This document shows positions 1 to 8,030 of a DNA stretch of 64,000 nucleotides, one piece after another (the first letter of the stretch is position 1; the number at the start of each line of letters is the position of its first letter). The position numbers and the translations under genes are program-made. Location: contig JBQKKG010000001.1 in NCBI GenBank assembly GCA_052116865.1, positions 186,001-250,000 on the forward strand, written 5' to 3'. The notes under the pieces are model-generated. The model searched no databases. It worked only from the letters and a program-made list of their open reading frames with translations, and was not told where the DNA came from. The DNA comes from CAUPWF01 sp963515125 (GTDB taxonomy: Bacteria > Bacillota > Clostridia > Lachnospirales > Lachnospiraceae).

Positions 1-141
1 CCGATAAAGGAATCATATGCTAAATCTATAGTCCTAATAGTGGAGAAATTGAGGGAATATTATAATGAGGCCTATACAACAGTAGAAGTGACAGAAATTG
101 ATATACAGACGCTTTTACCAAGTGCTTACGAAGTGATTTGA
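1..141 (+). CDS. C-terminal end of an unidentified protein (truncated by window edge)
   Basis: Frame 1 is open from the first base and ends at TGA 139-141, giving a 46-residue tail rich in charged residues. I recognise no family. The same frame stays open after the TGA for another 43 codons, to TGA 271-273, so the TGA could be a true stop or a mutation in a longer, decayed gene. There is no start codon inside the window. Confidence 0.3.
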   Translation, partial: PIKESYAKSIVLIVEKLREYYNEAYTTVEVTEIDIQTLLPSAYEVI

Positions 142-287
142 ATTCTATTAATTGAATACCACAATACAAGAACAAGAAAGGGCAGATGCGACCATTTGTG
201 CCAAAATCAAGCAAGTTATGACATGGCAGTAGAACGTTTTAAAATAACATTGTATAATCTTGTTAAAAATTGAAAGGGACGTCGTTT

Positions 288-761
288 ATGAAAAAAAGAG
301 AAATCATACTGCCATTGTTAGCTTTGTTTTTTGTTTTGTTAGTAGGATTTATTATCTTTACTATAGGAAATGATAGAATCTTTAATAGTACACAAGAAGA
401 ATTATATTTAGTACAAGAAGTTGATATAAATGGAAAATTTATATCTAGTAGAACCATTTCAGAAAAAGAATTTCAAATGATGAAAATACCTCCGGTGAAT
501 AGGTACAGAAAGGGACAGCATGTACGTGACTGTAACCAAATAGTTACAACATTTTATAGACGTTTTTCTAATTGTGGTGTGTATTACTTTTTGCCTTCTA
601 CAATTACATATATAGTTAAATTAAATCCAATGAAGTTATGGAGCTATAAGATTATAAGGAAACTATCTAGATATTTTGAATTCAAAGCAACAAACATAGA
701 AAATGAATGCGCAACCTGGTGGATGACTAGGTTGCTTTTTATGTACTTGCCGAAAATATAA
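288..761 (+). CDS. Doubtful hypothetical protein with one N-terminal membrane helix
   Basis: The ATG at 288 follows AAAGGGACG at a good distance. The N-terminus is MKKRE followed by about 20 hydrophobic residues, so it resembles a membrane anchor or signal peptide. The rest of the 157 residues is not recognisable. The last dozen codons read through a clear intrinsic terminator (711-740), which is unusual for an intact gene. The genuine reading frame may therefore end earlier through a frameshift, and this may be a remnant. No function is proposed. Confidence 0.35.
   Translation: MKKREIILPLLALFFVLLVGFIIFTIGNDRIFNSTQEELYLVQEVDINGKFISSRTISEKEFQMMKIPPVNRYRKGQHVRDCNQIVTTFYRRFSNCGVYYFLPSTITYIVKLNPMKLWSYKIIRKLSRYFEFKATNIENECATWWMTRLLFMYLPKI
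711..740 (+). terminator. Rho-independent terminator
   Basis: GCAACCT (711-717) pairs with AGGTTGC (729-735) and is followed by five T. It lies inside the 3' end of the preceding ORF and 60 bases before the carbonic anhydrase gene. Confidence 0.7.
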
Positions 762-807
762 AATATCATTATAATTTAGAAAAAAGAAATGATAAAGAGG
801 TTTGAAT

Positions 808-1347
808 ATGATAGATGAAATTATAAATTATAACAAAGGATTCATAGAACAAAAGAGATATAAACCTTTCGAGACCAGCAAATACCCAAATAAAAAGCTG
901 GCAATTCTGACTTGTATGGATACCCGTCTTACGGAGCTCCTTCCAGCGGCTCTCGGCATCAAAAATGGAGATGCAAAGATTATCAAAAATGCAGGCGGAG
1001 TAGTTGATCATCCATATGGCAGCGTGGTGAGAAGCCTTCTTGTTGGAATATTATCTCTAGATGTGGAAGAAATTATGATTATTGGTCATACAGATTGTGG
1101 TGTACAGGGAATGGATGGAAAATCTATGCTTGGAAAACTGGAACAAAGGAATATTCCTCGTGAACATATAGAATTAATTGAAAAGAGTGGTATTGATTTG
1201 GAAAAATGGCTTGGGGGATTTGATTCTGCTGAAGAATCTGTAAAAAGTACAGTGGAAAGTCTAAAAGAACATCCGCTGATGCCGAAAGATATTGTAATAA
1301 GAGGGTTTATGATGGATTCTGTTACGGGAGAATTAAATATACTATAA
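808..1347 (+). CDS. Beta-class carbonic anhydrase
   Basis: A zinc enzyme interconverting CO2 and bicarbonate in the cytoplasm. The 179-residue product carries the beta-class signature: Cys36 and Asp38 in ILTCMDTR, and His94 and Cys97 in GHTDCG. Cys36, His94 and Cys97 would bind zinc, with Asp38-Arg40 as the catalytic dyad. The length fits the short clostridial members. The start at ATG 808 is preferred over TTG 802 because AAAGAGG (794-800) is correctly spaced from it. The gene is monocistronic: a terminator precedes it and a tRNA on the other strand follows. It may supply bicarbonate for carboxylations, but nothing local proves that. Confidence 0.93.
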   Translation: MIDEIINYNKGFIEQKRYKPFETSKYPNKKLAILTCMDTRLTELLPAALGIKNGDAKIIKNAGGVVDHPYGSVVRSLLVGILSLDVEEIMIIGHTDCGVQGMDGKSMLGKLEQRNIPREHIELIEKSGIDLEKWLGGFDSAEESVKSTVESLKEHPLMPKDIVIRGFMMDSVTGELNIL

Positions 1348-1417
1348 AACATTTAAGGAAAGGGGAGATAGAAAAATCAGTGATGCATTTCATTTTGAAA
1401 ATAATATAGTATCATAA

Positions 1418-1464
1418 TAAAAAAGAAAGGCTAGAAGCAAATAAAACCGCTACTCTTAGCCTTT
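1418..1464 (-). terminator. Terminator of the tRNA-Gly transcript
   Basis: Read on the minus strand, AAAGGCTA (from 1464) pairs with TAGCCTTT (1426-1433), with partial pairing continuing inward. It is followed by a T-rich run opposite 1418-1425, directly downstream of the tRNA. Confidence 0.6.
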
Positions 1465-1468
1465 GAAA

Positions 1469-1539
1469 AGCAGATAACGGGAATCGAACCCGCCTATCCA
1501 GCTTGGGAAGCTGGCATTCTACCGATGAACTATATCTGC
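1469..1539 (-). tRNA. tRNA-Gly (anticodon CCC)
   Basis: The minus strand folds as a cloverleaf. The acceptor GCAGATA pairs with TATCTGC. The anticodon stem CCAGC/GCTGG encloses the loop TTCCCAA, giving anticodon CCC for GGG codons. The T arm carries GGTTCGATTCC. The discriminator base is U, as expected for bacterial tRNA-Gly. The CCA end is not encoded. A terminator follows immediately. Confidence 0.95.
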
Positions 1540-1573
1540 ATAAATACAGTTTACCACTTTTTGTAAAAAAATC

Positions 1574-1608
1574 AATAGAACTTTAAGAAATCTTAAGGTT
1601 CTATTTTT
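1574..1608. terminator. Strong intrinsic terminator, possibly bidirectional
   Basis: AATAGAACTTTAAGA (1574-1588) pairs with TCTTAAGGTTCTATT (1591-1605) around a two-base loop, followed by a T run to 1608. On the plus strand it would end a carbonic anhydrase transcript that has run across the opposing tRNA. The rest of the 1348-1673 gap holds the tRNA and its terminator. Confidence 0.7.
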
Positions 1609-1673
1609 TGAATGTTAAGATCTATTTGTTATGCTATGAGAACAAACTTGCAACAAGAAGAGGAGAAAAACAA

Positions 1674-2267
1674 ATGAAAAAAGGAGAAGGCTATAATTTC
1701 AGGCGACTCACACAACTTATTTCAATCTTAGGAATTCTATTCGTAATTGGATTTTGCATATATGGTTTTCAAACAGGTATATTCACAAAGATAGATATAC
1801 TTCAAAAGGCGATAAAAGATTTAGGTATCATGGGACCATTGCTGTTTATTACGATTCAAATTGTACAAGTCATTGTACCTGTTATACCAGGTGGAGTAAC
1901 TCTAGCAGCAGGTGTGGTTCTTTTTGGTCCATGGTTTGGATTTTTTTATAATTATGTAGGTATAATTACCGGATCTATTATAGCATTTATGCTAGCAAGG
2001 CATTATGGAAAACCGTTTATTCATAATTTTGTATCGGAACAAACATATCAAAAATATGAGGGATGGTTAGAAGAAAAACATCGTTTTCATAAACTATTTA
2101 CAACAGCTATGTTTTTACCAGGATTTCCAGATGATTTTATCTGCATGTTAGCAGGGCTAACCAAAATGCCATGGAAAAAATTTGTATTATTATTAATGCT
2201 TGCTAAGCCGGCGTGTATTTTGGCATATAGTTTTGGGGCAATTACAATTGGCACTGTAGTAAGTTAG
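1674..2267 (+). CDS. VTT-domain (TVP38/TMEM64/DedA-like) membrane protein
   Basis: A 197-residue integral membrane protein of the SNARE-associated/VTT superfamily, related to DedA-type lipid scramblases and transporters. Visible features are an N-terminal helix, the re-entrant segment containing IQVIVPVIPGG, the G-rich GPWFGFFYNYVGIITGS helix, the LPGFPDD motif and C-terminal helices. The start at ATG 1674 is chosen because AGAGGAG lies just upstream. An upstream in-frame start would run into the terminator. The substrate is unknown; lipid or undecaprenyl-phosphate handling is known only for relatives. Confidence 0.82.
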   Translation: MKKGEGYNFRRLTQLISILGILFVIGFCIYGFQTGIFTKIDILQKAIKDLGIMGPLLFITIQIVQVIVPVIPGGVTLAAGVVLFGPWFGFFYNYVGIITGSIIAFMLARHYGKPFIHNFVSEQTYQKYEGWLEEKHRFHKLFTTAMFLPGFPDDFICMLAGLTKMPWKKFVLLLMLAKPACILAYSFGAITIGTVVS

Positions 2268-2297
2268 AAATAGTTCTATAATTTCAATATAAATGGA

Positions 2298-2326
2298 TTG
2301 ATATTTTAGCGCATGAATGGTATGAT
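2298..2326 (+). promoter_or_regulatory. Sigma-A promoter of the rubredoxin-hemerythrin genes
   Basis: TTGATA (2298-2303) and TATGAT (2321-2326) are separated by 17 bases, about 38 bases before the rubredoxin start codon. Confidence 0.6.
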
Positions 2327-2363
2327 AATAATGAACAAAATTTATCAAGAAAGGATGTTAATT

Positions 2364-2522
2364 ATGAAAAAATATATTTGTGAACCATGTGGGTATGAAT
2401 ATGATCCAGAAGTTGGAGATCCAGATGGTGGAATAGCACCGGGTACAGCTTTTGAAGACTTGCCAGAAGATTGGTTATGTCCTATCTGTGGATTAGGAAA
2501 AGACGTATTTGTTGCAGAATAG
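2364..2522 (+). CDS. Rubredoxin
   Basis: A 52-residue small iron protein that shuttles single electrons, typically to peroxide- or oxygen-reducing enzymes in anaerobes. Cys6, Cys9, Cys39 and Cys42 form the two CxxC knuckles (ICEPCG and LCPICG) that bind one Fe, and the family's conserved YEYDPEVGDPDGG segment is present. ATG 2364 follows AAGAAAGGA with correct spacing; upstream in-frame codons have no ribosome site. It is probably cotranscribed with the hemerythrin gene 18 bases downstream, suggesting an oxygen-stress pair. Confidence 0.97.
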   Translation: MKKYICEPCGYEYDPEVGDPDGGIAPGTAFEDLPEDWLCPICGLGKDVFVAE

Positions 2523-2540
2523 CAAGGAGGTTGTTACGCA

Positions 2541-2945
2541 ATGAGAATAGAGTTTGATGAATCTTTAGTAACTGGTAATGAGCTGATTGATACACAGCAC
2601 CAGGAATTGATTGCAAGGGTTAATAAGCTGACAACTGACTGTAGTGTTGGAAAAGAAAAGAATGTAGCAGTTCAAACACTAGGCTATTTAATGGATTATA
2701 CAGAATTTCACTTTCATGCAGAAGAAGAGTTACAAGAGGAGAATGGATATCCACAACTGGTAGCGCATCAAGGTCAACATGCGGAATTTAAAAAGGCGGT
2801 TGACGAATTAAAAGAAATGTTTGAGGAAGAAGAAGGTCCAACAGAAGCGTTTGTACTTGCAGTTAAAAAGAATGTAGTAGATTGGTTGTTAAACCATATT
2901 AAAATATGGGACAAAGAAGTTGCTGAATTTGTTAAAAATAAATAA
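2541..2945 (+). CDS. Bacteriohemerythrin
   Basis: A single-domain, 134-residue hemerythrin that binds O2 at a non-heme di-iron site. Likely ligands are His20, His57 with Glu61 (HFHAE), His76 and His80 (HQGQH), His119 and Asp124 (NHIKIWD), which is the complete bacterial set. AAGGAGG precedes the start. It lies just behind rubredoxin and before a terminator, so the two genes look like an oxygen-scavenging or sensing unit. No signalling domain is attached. Confidence 0.95.
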   Translation: MRIEFDESLVTGNELIDTQHQELIARVNKLTTDCSVGKEKNVAVQTLGYLMDYTEFHFHAEEELQEENGYPQLVAHQGQHAEFKKAVDELKEMFEEEEGPTEAFVLAVKKNVVDWLLNHIKIWDKEVAEFVKNK

Positions 2946-2956
2946 TATAATAGGAT

Positions 2957-2990
2957 GCTCCTTAATCAATGGTGATTGAGGAGCTTTTAT
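2957..2990 (+). terminator. Terminator after hemerythrin
   Basis: GCTCCTTAATCA pairs with TGATTGAGGAGC around ATGG, ending at 2984 and followed by TTTTATT. Confidence 0.85.
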
Positions 2991-3067
2991 TATAAATGAA
3001 AAGGGTGGAAAAAACACAAAATATAGGGTATACTATCAAAAATGATGAAAAATCAGGGAGATACTAT

Positions 3068-4333
3068 ATGAAAATAAAATCCTTTAGAGACGATTCCCAA
3101 AAACAAATATTAGTGTTCTTTACTTTTACAATATTGTCTTGTTTAGTGATTGCATTTATGATGAATACACCAAAGGAATTGCTAGAAGGATTATGGAATA
3201 TTGTTATATCAAGGGACGCTTTAGTAACAGATTATTTTGAAATCGCAAATATTGGAGCAGCATTTTTAAATTGTGCATTGTTAATGATTATGTCTTTAGG
3301 TCTGATTGTGTTCTCCAAACTTCCATTTACAGGTCTTACAATAGGTGCATTTTTTATTTCGGGAGGTTTTGCGTTATTTGGGAAAAATCCAATTAATATA
3401 GTACCTATTTTATTCGGTTCTTTTTTGTATGCAAAAATGCAAGGAGTTAAAATGGCTAGATATTTATATATTGCGCTATTTGCGACAGCGTTAGCTCCGT
3501 TGGTAACGGAGCTGGCGTACATTCTTCCGTTTGCGCAATGGGCAAATATAATAGTTGCAATATTAGTAGGAATTATAGTTGGTTTTGTAATCCCACCTCT
3601 ATCTGCACACACGGTATCTATGCATATGGGGTATAATTTATTTAATGTAGGGTTTGCTACTGGAATTTTGGGATTTGTCATTGTATGTATTTTGAAATCT
3701 TATGGAATTCAAATAGAGAATGTGATGATATGGAAAGAAGGACGCCCACTGTGGTTAATTGTTGTATTATATCTATATTTTGTACTTACTTTTTTGTATG
3801 GATGGATTCTTTGCCAAGGGTCGTGGCAATCAGTGTGTCATATCATGAGACATCCCGGGCGTGCAGTAGCAGATTTTATATTGATGGATGGTGTTGGCCC
3901 AACATTTATGAATATGGGGATTGTTGGTAGTGTATGTCTGAGTTATATAATAATGATCGGTGGAGACTTGGCCGGACCTATTGTAGGTGCTATTCTTAGT
4001 ATTTTTGGATTTGCAGCATTTGGAGTACACGTACGTAACTATTTACCAGTTCTACTTGGAATCTATTTGGCTACTTTTATTAAAATTTTTACGCCAACCA
4101 CACCAGGAACTCAGATAGCATCTCTTTTTTCTGCTTGTGTGGCACCAATTTGTGGTCAATTTGGAATGCTTGCTGGAATTGCAGCAGGATACTTACACAT
4201 ATGCATTGTTACATTTTCTGGACAAATGTATTCCGGTTTAAATCTCTATAACAATGGATTTGCAGGAGGGTTTGTAGCAATTATTATGATCCCGGTATTA
4301 GAGAGTTTTATCAAAAGATTCAAGGAAAGATAG
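3068..4333 (+). CDS. DUF1576 family integral membrane protein
   Basis: A 421-residue polytopic protein with about ten hydrophobic segments, resembling the DUF1576 family of Clostridia, whose function is unknown. Recognisable stretches are LVTDYFEIANIGAAFLN near the N-terminus and the glycine-rich repeats GDLAGPIVGAILS and FTPTTPGTQIAS. The latter recall two-fold repeats of transporters. ATG 3068 is preferred because CAGGGAG sits just upstream, whereas the earlier ATG at 2996 lies in the T tract of the preceding terminator. A small soluble gene follows after 21 bases. Transport is an inference from shape only. Confidence 0.75.
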   Translation: MKIKSFRDDSQKQILVFFTFTILSCLVIAFMMNTPKELLEGLWNIVISRDALVTDYFEIANIGAAFLNCALLMIMSLGLIVFSKLPFTGLTIGAFFISGGFALFGKNPINIVPILFGSFLYAKMQGVKMARYLYIALFATALAPLVTELAYILPFAQWANIIVAILVGIIVGFVIPPLSAHTVSMHMGYNLFNVGFATGILGFVIVCILKSYGIQIENVMIWKEGRPLWLIVVLYLYFVLTFLYGWILCQGSWQSVCHIMRHPGRAVADFILMDGVGPTFMNMGIVGSVCLSYIIMIGGDLAGPIVGAILSIFGFAAFGVHVRNYLPVLLGIYLATFIKIFTPTTPGTQIASLFSACVAPICGQFGMLAGIAAGYLHICIVTFSGQMYSGLNLYNNGFAGGFVAIIMIPVLESFIKRFKER

Positions 4334-4354
4334 AGGAGTCAGGAGGGCTGTATT

Positions 4355-4705
4355 ATGATGCATGAGCAGAAAAAATTAGGAAAAATCGTTGAAGAATTAA
4401 CTATGTTTTTCTTTAGTATAGGAGCGAATGACAGTACTGCAAGAATTAGACTGGAAGGTAAAAAGGCAATCATTACATTTGCATCTAATTATGAATTGGA
4501 ACACGAACATAAATTAGAATCTATGGAGAGGTATTTAAAGTGTGGGAGGAATGACGGATTAGAAGATACGTATTGGGAATTAGCAGGAGCAGGTGACCCG
4601 GGGGAAGGAAGTCAGTTATTGCTTATTGGAACCATGGTAGACTCAGTAGAGGTTCATATCGCAAAAAACACGGTGAATATAAACTTAATTAAGGAACTTA
4701 ATTAA
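4355..4705 (+). CDS. Small soluble conserved hypothetical protein next to DUF1576
   Basis: A 116-residue acidic protein without membrane segments or a signal peptide. Its middle resembles a degenerate ATPase-like beta-alpha pattern (ARIRLEGKKAIITF), but I do not recognise a family. It starts at ATG 4355 after AGGAGGGC, 21 bases behind the DUF1576 gene. The two genes are probably cotranscribed, so it is a candidate cytoplasmic partner of the membrane protein. The function is unknown. Confidence 0.6.
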   Translation: MMHEQKKLGKIVEELTMFFFSIGANDSTARIRLEGKKAIITFASNYELEHEHKLESMERYLKCGRNDGLEDTYWELAGAGDPGEGSQLLLIGTMVDSVEVHIAKNTVNINLIKELN

Positions 4706-4754
4706 AATAGTACTAGGGGTTAGTGCATTTTACCACTTCGGGTAGAGAAGGACG

Positions 4755-6419
4755 ATGAAAAAGATGAAAAAAACTTCGGCTATCATTATTATAATTCTTT
4801 CTAGCATGTTGATCATAGCTATGCCAAAGGTTCTAAACTCTGAGAATCTTTCTTTTGATAATGAGAAAGCAATGCCATTTAATCATGGCTGGACTTATCA
4901 AACAAGAGAAAATCAGCAGAAAGAGATAGTTTTGCCAGTAAAATTAGACATTGACACGGGAACAGATTGTATATTAACCAATACATTTCCCAATACCTTG
5001 GTACCAGGAGCGGCTATCTGCATATTTACCACTGGCCAATCTATTCGGATTATTGTGGAGAACCAAATTTTATATGAGCATGGGGAAGATTGTTCCAAGT
5101 ACTTAGGAAGGACACCAGGCAGTTCTTGGAATATTATACGAATACCAGAAACATATGCTGGTAAAGAATTTCAAATGCAAATACAAGCACCATATCAGAC
5201 ATATTCTGGAGATATAGACGGGGTACTATATGGAAGTAAAAGCGCAATTTTGTTTGAAATCATTCGGGATCATGGCTTTGGATTTGTAGTTGCAATTATT
5301 ACATTGCTAATGGGTATGGGGTTGTTTTTTTTATATTGGATATTACGAGAGGATGTATACAGAAATAACAGTCTACTCTATTTATCGTTGTTCACTATTT
5401 GTCTGTCCCTGTGGTTAATTGGGGAATCTCAAATGTTGCAGTTTATAACAGGAAATTATGTGATTGTTGTAAATCTTACATATCTCGCATTAATGGTATT
5501 CCCAATGCCTTATCTATTATTTCATAGAACCTCGTTTGAGCATAAATTAAAAGATTGGTCTCACGTATTATTTATAGCATTTTTTGTGAATTTTATTGTA
5601 GTAGTAGGGTTGACTGTTTTGGGTATATCTGATTTTTATCAAATGTTACCAACCACTCATTTCCTAATCTTTTTAGGGATGATTTATATAGTAGCTTCAC
5701 TCATTATGGAAATATTATATTCTGGTAATGATATTGCAAAGTCACAACTAATACCTATTGGAATTCTTGTATTTTGTGGGCTTTTTGAACTGTTTTATTT
5801 TTATTGTATAGATGAAAAGAGAGTTACAGATTTTTTTGGAATGGGATTACCAGTTTATATCTGTTTTATGGGATATATCACAATTAAAAGAATCAAGAAA
5901 TTAAAAGAAGGAACTTTGGAGCGTGATTATTTTGCTAAACTAGCATATCTCGATATCTTGACAGGTGGGAATAACAGAACTGCCTATTATAGGGATTTGG
6001 AGCAGCTGAATCTGGATGAAAATGAAGTATTTATCGCGCTTTTTGACATCAATGAATTAAAATATATCAACGATAATTATGGACATAAATATGGTGATGA
6101 TGCAATCAGAGAAGGTTATCTAATTATAAACAGATGTTTTCAGAAAATTGGAACCTGCTATCGGATAGGTGGTGATGAGTTCGCTTGTCTGATGGTGAAT
6201 ACAAAATTTGATGAAATCAAAATTGCAATGAATCATTTGACTGAGCAAGCGAAAAATCATGATGCTCAATGTCAGTATCCATTTGCGATAGCATGCGGAA
6301 TTGCAAAACATGATGCAGAACAAGATGAAAAATTTGATAATAGTTATGCACGTGCAGATGCAAATATGTATTGTGATAAGAAACAGATAAAGTCATTTCG
6401 AACGACTAATTGTAAATAA
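4755..6419 (+). CDS. Membrane-bound diguanylate cyclase (sensor plus GGDEF)
   Basis: A 554-residue protein likely to make cyclic di-GMP from two GTP. It has an N-terminal membrane helix (about residues 5-25), an extracytoplasmic domain to about 170 resembling 7TMR-DISM sensors, then about seven transmembrane helices to about residue 375, and a C-terminal GGDEF domain. The active loop is canonical (RIGGDEF near residue 470). The RxxD inhibitory site is absent (QKIG at that position), so product inhibition by the usual route is not expected. AGAGAAGG precedes the start. A WYL regulator follows 16 bases later and may be cotranscribed. Confidence 0.88.
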   Translation: MKKMKKTSAIIIIILSSMLIIAMPKVLNSENLSFDNEKAMPFNHGWTYQTRENQQKEIVLPVKLDIDTGTDCILTNTFPNTLVPGAAICIFTTGQSIRIIVENQILYEHGEDCSKYLGRTPGSSWNIIRIPETYAGKEFQMQIQAPYQTYSGDIDGVLYGSKSAILFEIIRDHGFGFVVAIITLLMGMGLFFLYWILREDVYRNNSLLYLSLFTICLSLWLIGESQMLQFITGNYVIVVNLTYLALMVFPMPYLLFHRTSFEHKLKDWSHVLFIAFFVNFIVVVGLTVLGISDFYQMLPTTHFLIFLGMIYIVASLIMEILYSGNDIAKSQLIPIGILVFCGLFELFYFYCIDEKRVTDFFGMGLPVYICFMGYITIKRIKKLKEGTLERDYFAKLAYLDILTGGNNRTAYYRDLEQLNLDENEVFIALFDINELKYINDNYGHKYGDDAIREGYLIINRCFQKIGTCYRIGGDEFACLMVNTKFDEIKIAMNHLTEQAKNHDAQCQYPFAIACGIAKHDAEQDEKFDNSYARADANMYCDKKQIKSFRTTNCK

Positions 6420-6435
6420 TAGAAAAGGGGGACAT

Positions 6436-7440
6436 GTGCATTTGGGAAAATCTTTGAATCAAAAATCAAAAATCTTATACGTCATGAAGATGCTACTAGA
6501 AAAAACAGATGAAAATCATGTGTTGTCAATGGTTGATATCATAGAACAATTACAGCAATATAATATAAATGCAGAACGAAAAAGCATTTATGATGATATC
6601 AATGTATTACAATTATTTGGCATAGATATTCTGTATAAAAGGGGTCCAAAAGCGGGATATTACATAGCGAATAGAGAATTTGAGTTGGCGGAATTAAAGT
6701 TATTGGTAGATGCAGTACAATCATCAAAATTTATTACCGCTAAAAAATCAAACGAATTAATCAAAAAGATAGAGGGATTAACGAGTAAATATGAGGCTCA
6801 ATATTTACATCGTCAAGTATATGTAACAAATCGAATTAAGACGATGAATGAAAGTATTTATTACAATGTAGACAAAATTCATACTGCGATTTCTGCAAAT
6901 GTGGAAATTCAGTTTCAATATTTTGAATGGACAGTTACAAAAGAAATACGCTTAAGAAAAGAAGGTAAATTTTATGAAGTTAGTCCATGGGCATTGTTAT
7001 GGGAAGATGAGAATTATTATCTGATTGGTTATGACAAAATAGCAGAAATGATGAAACATTATCGCGTTGATAAGATGCTAAATCTAAGGATTACAAATTG
7101 CTCACGGATAGGATTAGAGAATTTTAGAGAATTTGATACAGGGAATTATGCAAAGAAGACATTTGGGATGTATGCAGGAAAAGAAGAAATCATAAAAATG
7201 AAATGTGAAAATCATTTGATAGGAGCTATTTTAGATCGTTTTGGTAAAGATATTACCATTCACCCTATAGATGATGATTTCTTTACGGCTATAGTATCTG
7301 TATACGTAAGTCCTCAGTTTTATGGATGGGTTTTGGGGCTTGGGGCAGGAGTACAGATTTTATCTCCAAATAAAGTTGTTAATGGCTTAAAAGAACATAT
7401 ATCATGTATCATGAATTTATATGAACAAGACAATACATAA
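6436..7440 (+). CDS. WYL-domain transcriptional regulator
   Basis: A 334-residue DNA-binding protein. Residues about 5-75 form a winged helix-turn-helix (DIIEQLQQYNINAERKSIYDDI). The WYL domain (about 150-220) contains SPWALLWEDENYYLIGYD, and a WCX-type C-terminal extension follows. WYL proteins act as ligand- or nucleic-acid-responsive regulators. The start is probably GTG 6436, with AAAAGGGGG just upstream; TTG 6442 is the alternative. It lies directly behind the diguanylate cyclase gene and before a strong terminator. Confidence 0.88.
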   Translation: MHLGKSLNQKSKILYVMKMLLEKTDENHVLSMVDIIEQLQQYNINAERKSIYDDINVLQLFGIDILYKRGPKAGYYIANREFELAELKLLVDAVQSSKFITAKKSNELIKKIEGLTSKYEAQYLHRQVYVTNRIKTMNESIYYNVDKIHTAISANVEIQFQYFEWTVTKEIRLRKEGKFYEVSPWALLWEDENYYLIGYDKIAEMMKHYRVDKMLNLRITNCSRIGLENFREFDTGNYAKKTFGMYAGKEEIIKMKCENHLIGAILDRFGKDITIHPIDDDFFTAIVSVYVSPQFYGWVLGLGAGVQILSPNKVVNGLKEHISCIMNLYEQDNT

Positions 7441-7498
7441 AAAGCAAGGGTTAATAGCAATCAAGGGCGAATCATGCTATTGGAACCTTGCTTTTTTA
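7441..7498 (+). terminator. Terminator after the WYL regulator
   Basis: AAAGCAAGG at 7441 pairs with CCTTGCTTT near 7490, extended inward by AATAGCA/TGCTATT and followed by a run of T. Confidence 0.85.
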
Positions 7499-7542
7499 TC
7501 GGGTGTATTTATGAGTGATGGTCTTGTAACTGGAGCAATCGA

Positions 7543-7725
7543 TTAACTATATTTATCTAGTTTGTCTATAAAATTCCTCATTTCACTTGCAGAGTGCATT
7601 TGTTTTGCTCCATTAATTACTTCTTGTTGTTTCTCCTGTGGCATTTGTGAAAATGTAACTAAAGAATTACTGTTTTGTGCAAGTGCCATAGTAAAGCCAA
7701 TTGGAAGTTCCTCATTTTTTATCAT
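7543..7725 (-). CDS. Small conserved clostridial protein (60 residues)
   Basis: The start is ATG at 7725, read on the minus strand, preceded by GAGGTGATT. The product begins MIKNEELPIGFTMALAQN and ends in a short amphipathic helical region. Similar small proteins with the LPIGFxMALAQN opening are, to my knowledge, common and uncharacterised in Clostridia. A longer frame to 7773 exists but has no ribosome site. It is convergent with the WYL gene. The function is unknown. Confidence 0.65.
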   Translation of the reverse strand: MIKNEELPIGFTMALAQNSNSLVTFSQMPQEKQQEVINGAKQMHSASEMRNFIDKLDKYS

Positions 7726-7815
7726 TACAATCACCTCACTATAGTATGAGCAGTGCATGTAGATATCATGCAATAGGAGAATTGGAATTATTTTCTGAGT
7801 TTTGTAAAAATGGAA

Positions 7816-7844
7816 TTGACAAATGTTATATTACATCTTATAAT
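7816..7844 (+). promoter_or_regulatory. Consensus sigma-A promoter of pflBA
   Basis: TTGACA (7816-7821) and TATAAT (7839-7844) match the consensus exactly at the ideal 17-base spacing. Transcription from about 7851 would produce the ZTP riboswitch and then pflB. Confidence 0.85.
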
Positions 7845-7861
7845 CGCATCATAAGTACATT

Positions 7862-7956
7862 CTATGTAACTGACGGAGATTGTGGAGAACCACAAGGGAG
7901 CATAGAAAAAATACCGCCGACCGTCTGGGCAATCCATAATAGTGGGTTGTCTTTTT
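7862..7956 (+). promoter_or_regulatory. ZTP (pfl-motif) riboswitch with overlapping terminator
   Basis: The leader carries both halves of the ZTP/ZMP aptamer. P1 is CTATG (7862-7866) with CATAG (7901-7905), enclosing the conserved GGAGAACCACAAGGGAGCA. The second half is CCGCCG...CTGGGCA (7914-7931). The predicted pseudoknot is GACGG (7872-7876) with CCGTC (7921-7925). Next, GGCAATCC (7928-7935) pairs with GGGTTGTC (7944-7951) and is followed by TTTTT. This terminator stem takes bases from the aptamer's conserved GGGCA, so ligand binding should prevent termination (an ON switch). The RNA class is named after pfl genes and senses the folate-stress alarmone ZTP. Confidence 0.92.
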
Positions 7957-8030
7957 GTATTCTTAAATGTGAGAATAGAAACCACCCATATGGATGAAAC
8001 AAGTTGGATTCATACGATGGAGGATGAAAC

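Noticed and set aside
2996..3067. A longer DUF1576 start at 2996.
   Set aside because: It overlaps the T tract of the preceding terminator and has no ribosome site.
7701..7997. A 98-codon plus-strand ORF whose end (IEKIPPTVWAIHNSG) looks like a GyrI/AraC effector-binding domain remnant.
   Set aside because: The same bases form the ZTP riboswitch, with promoter, pseudoknot and terminator all accounted for. The protein likeness is a chance translation of the conserved RNA.
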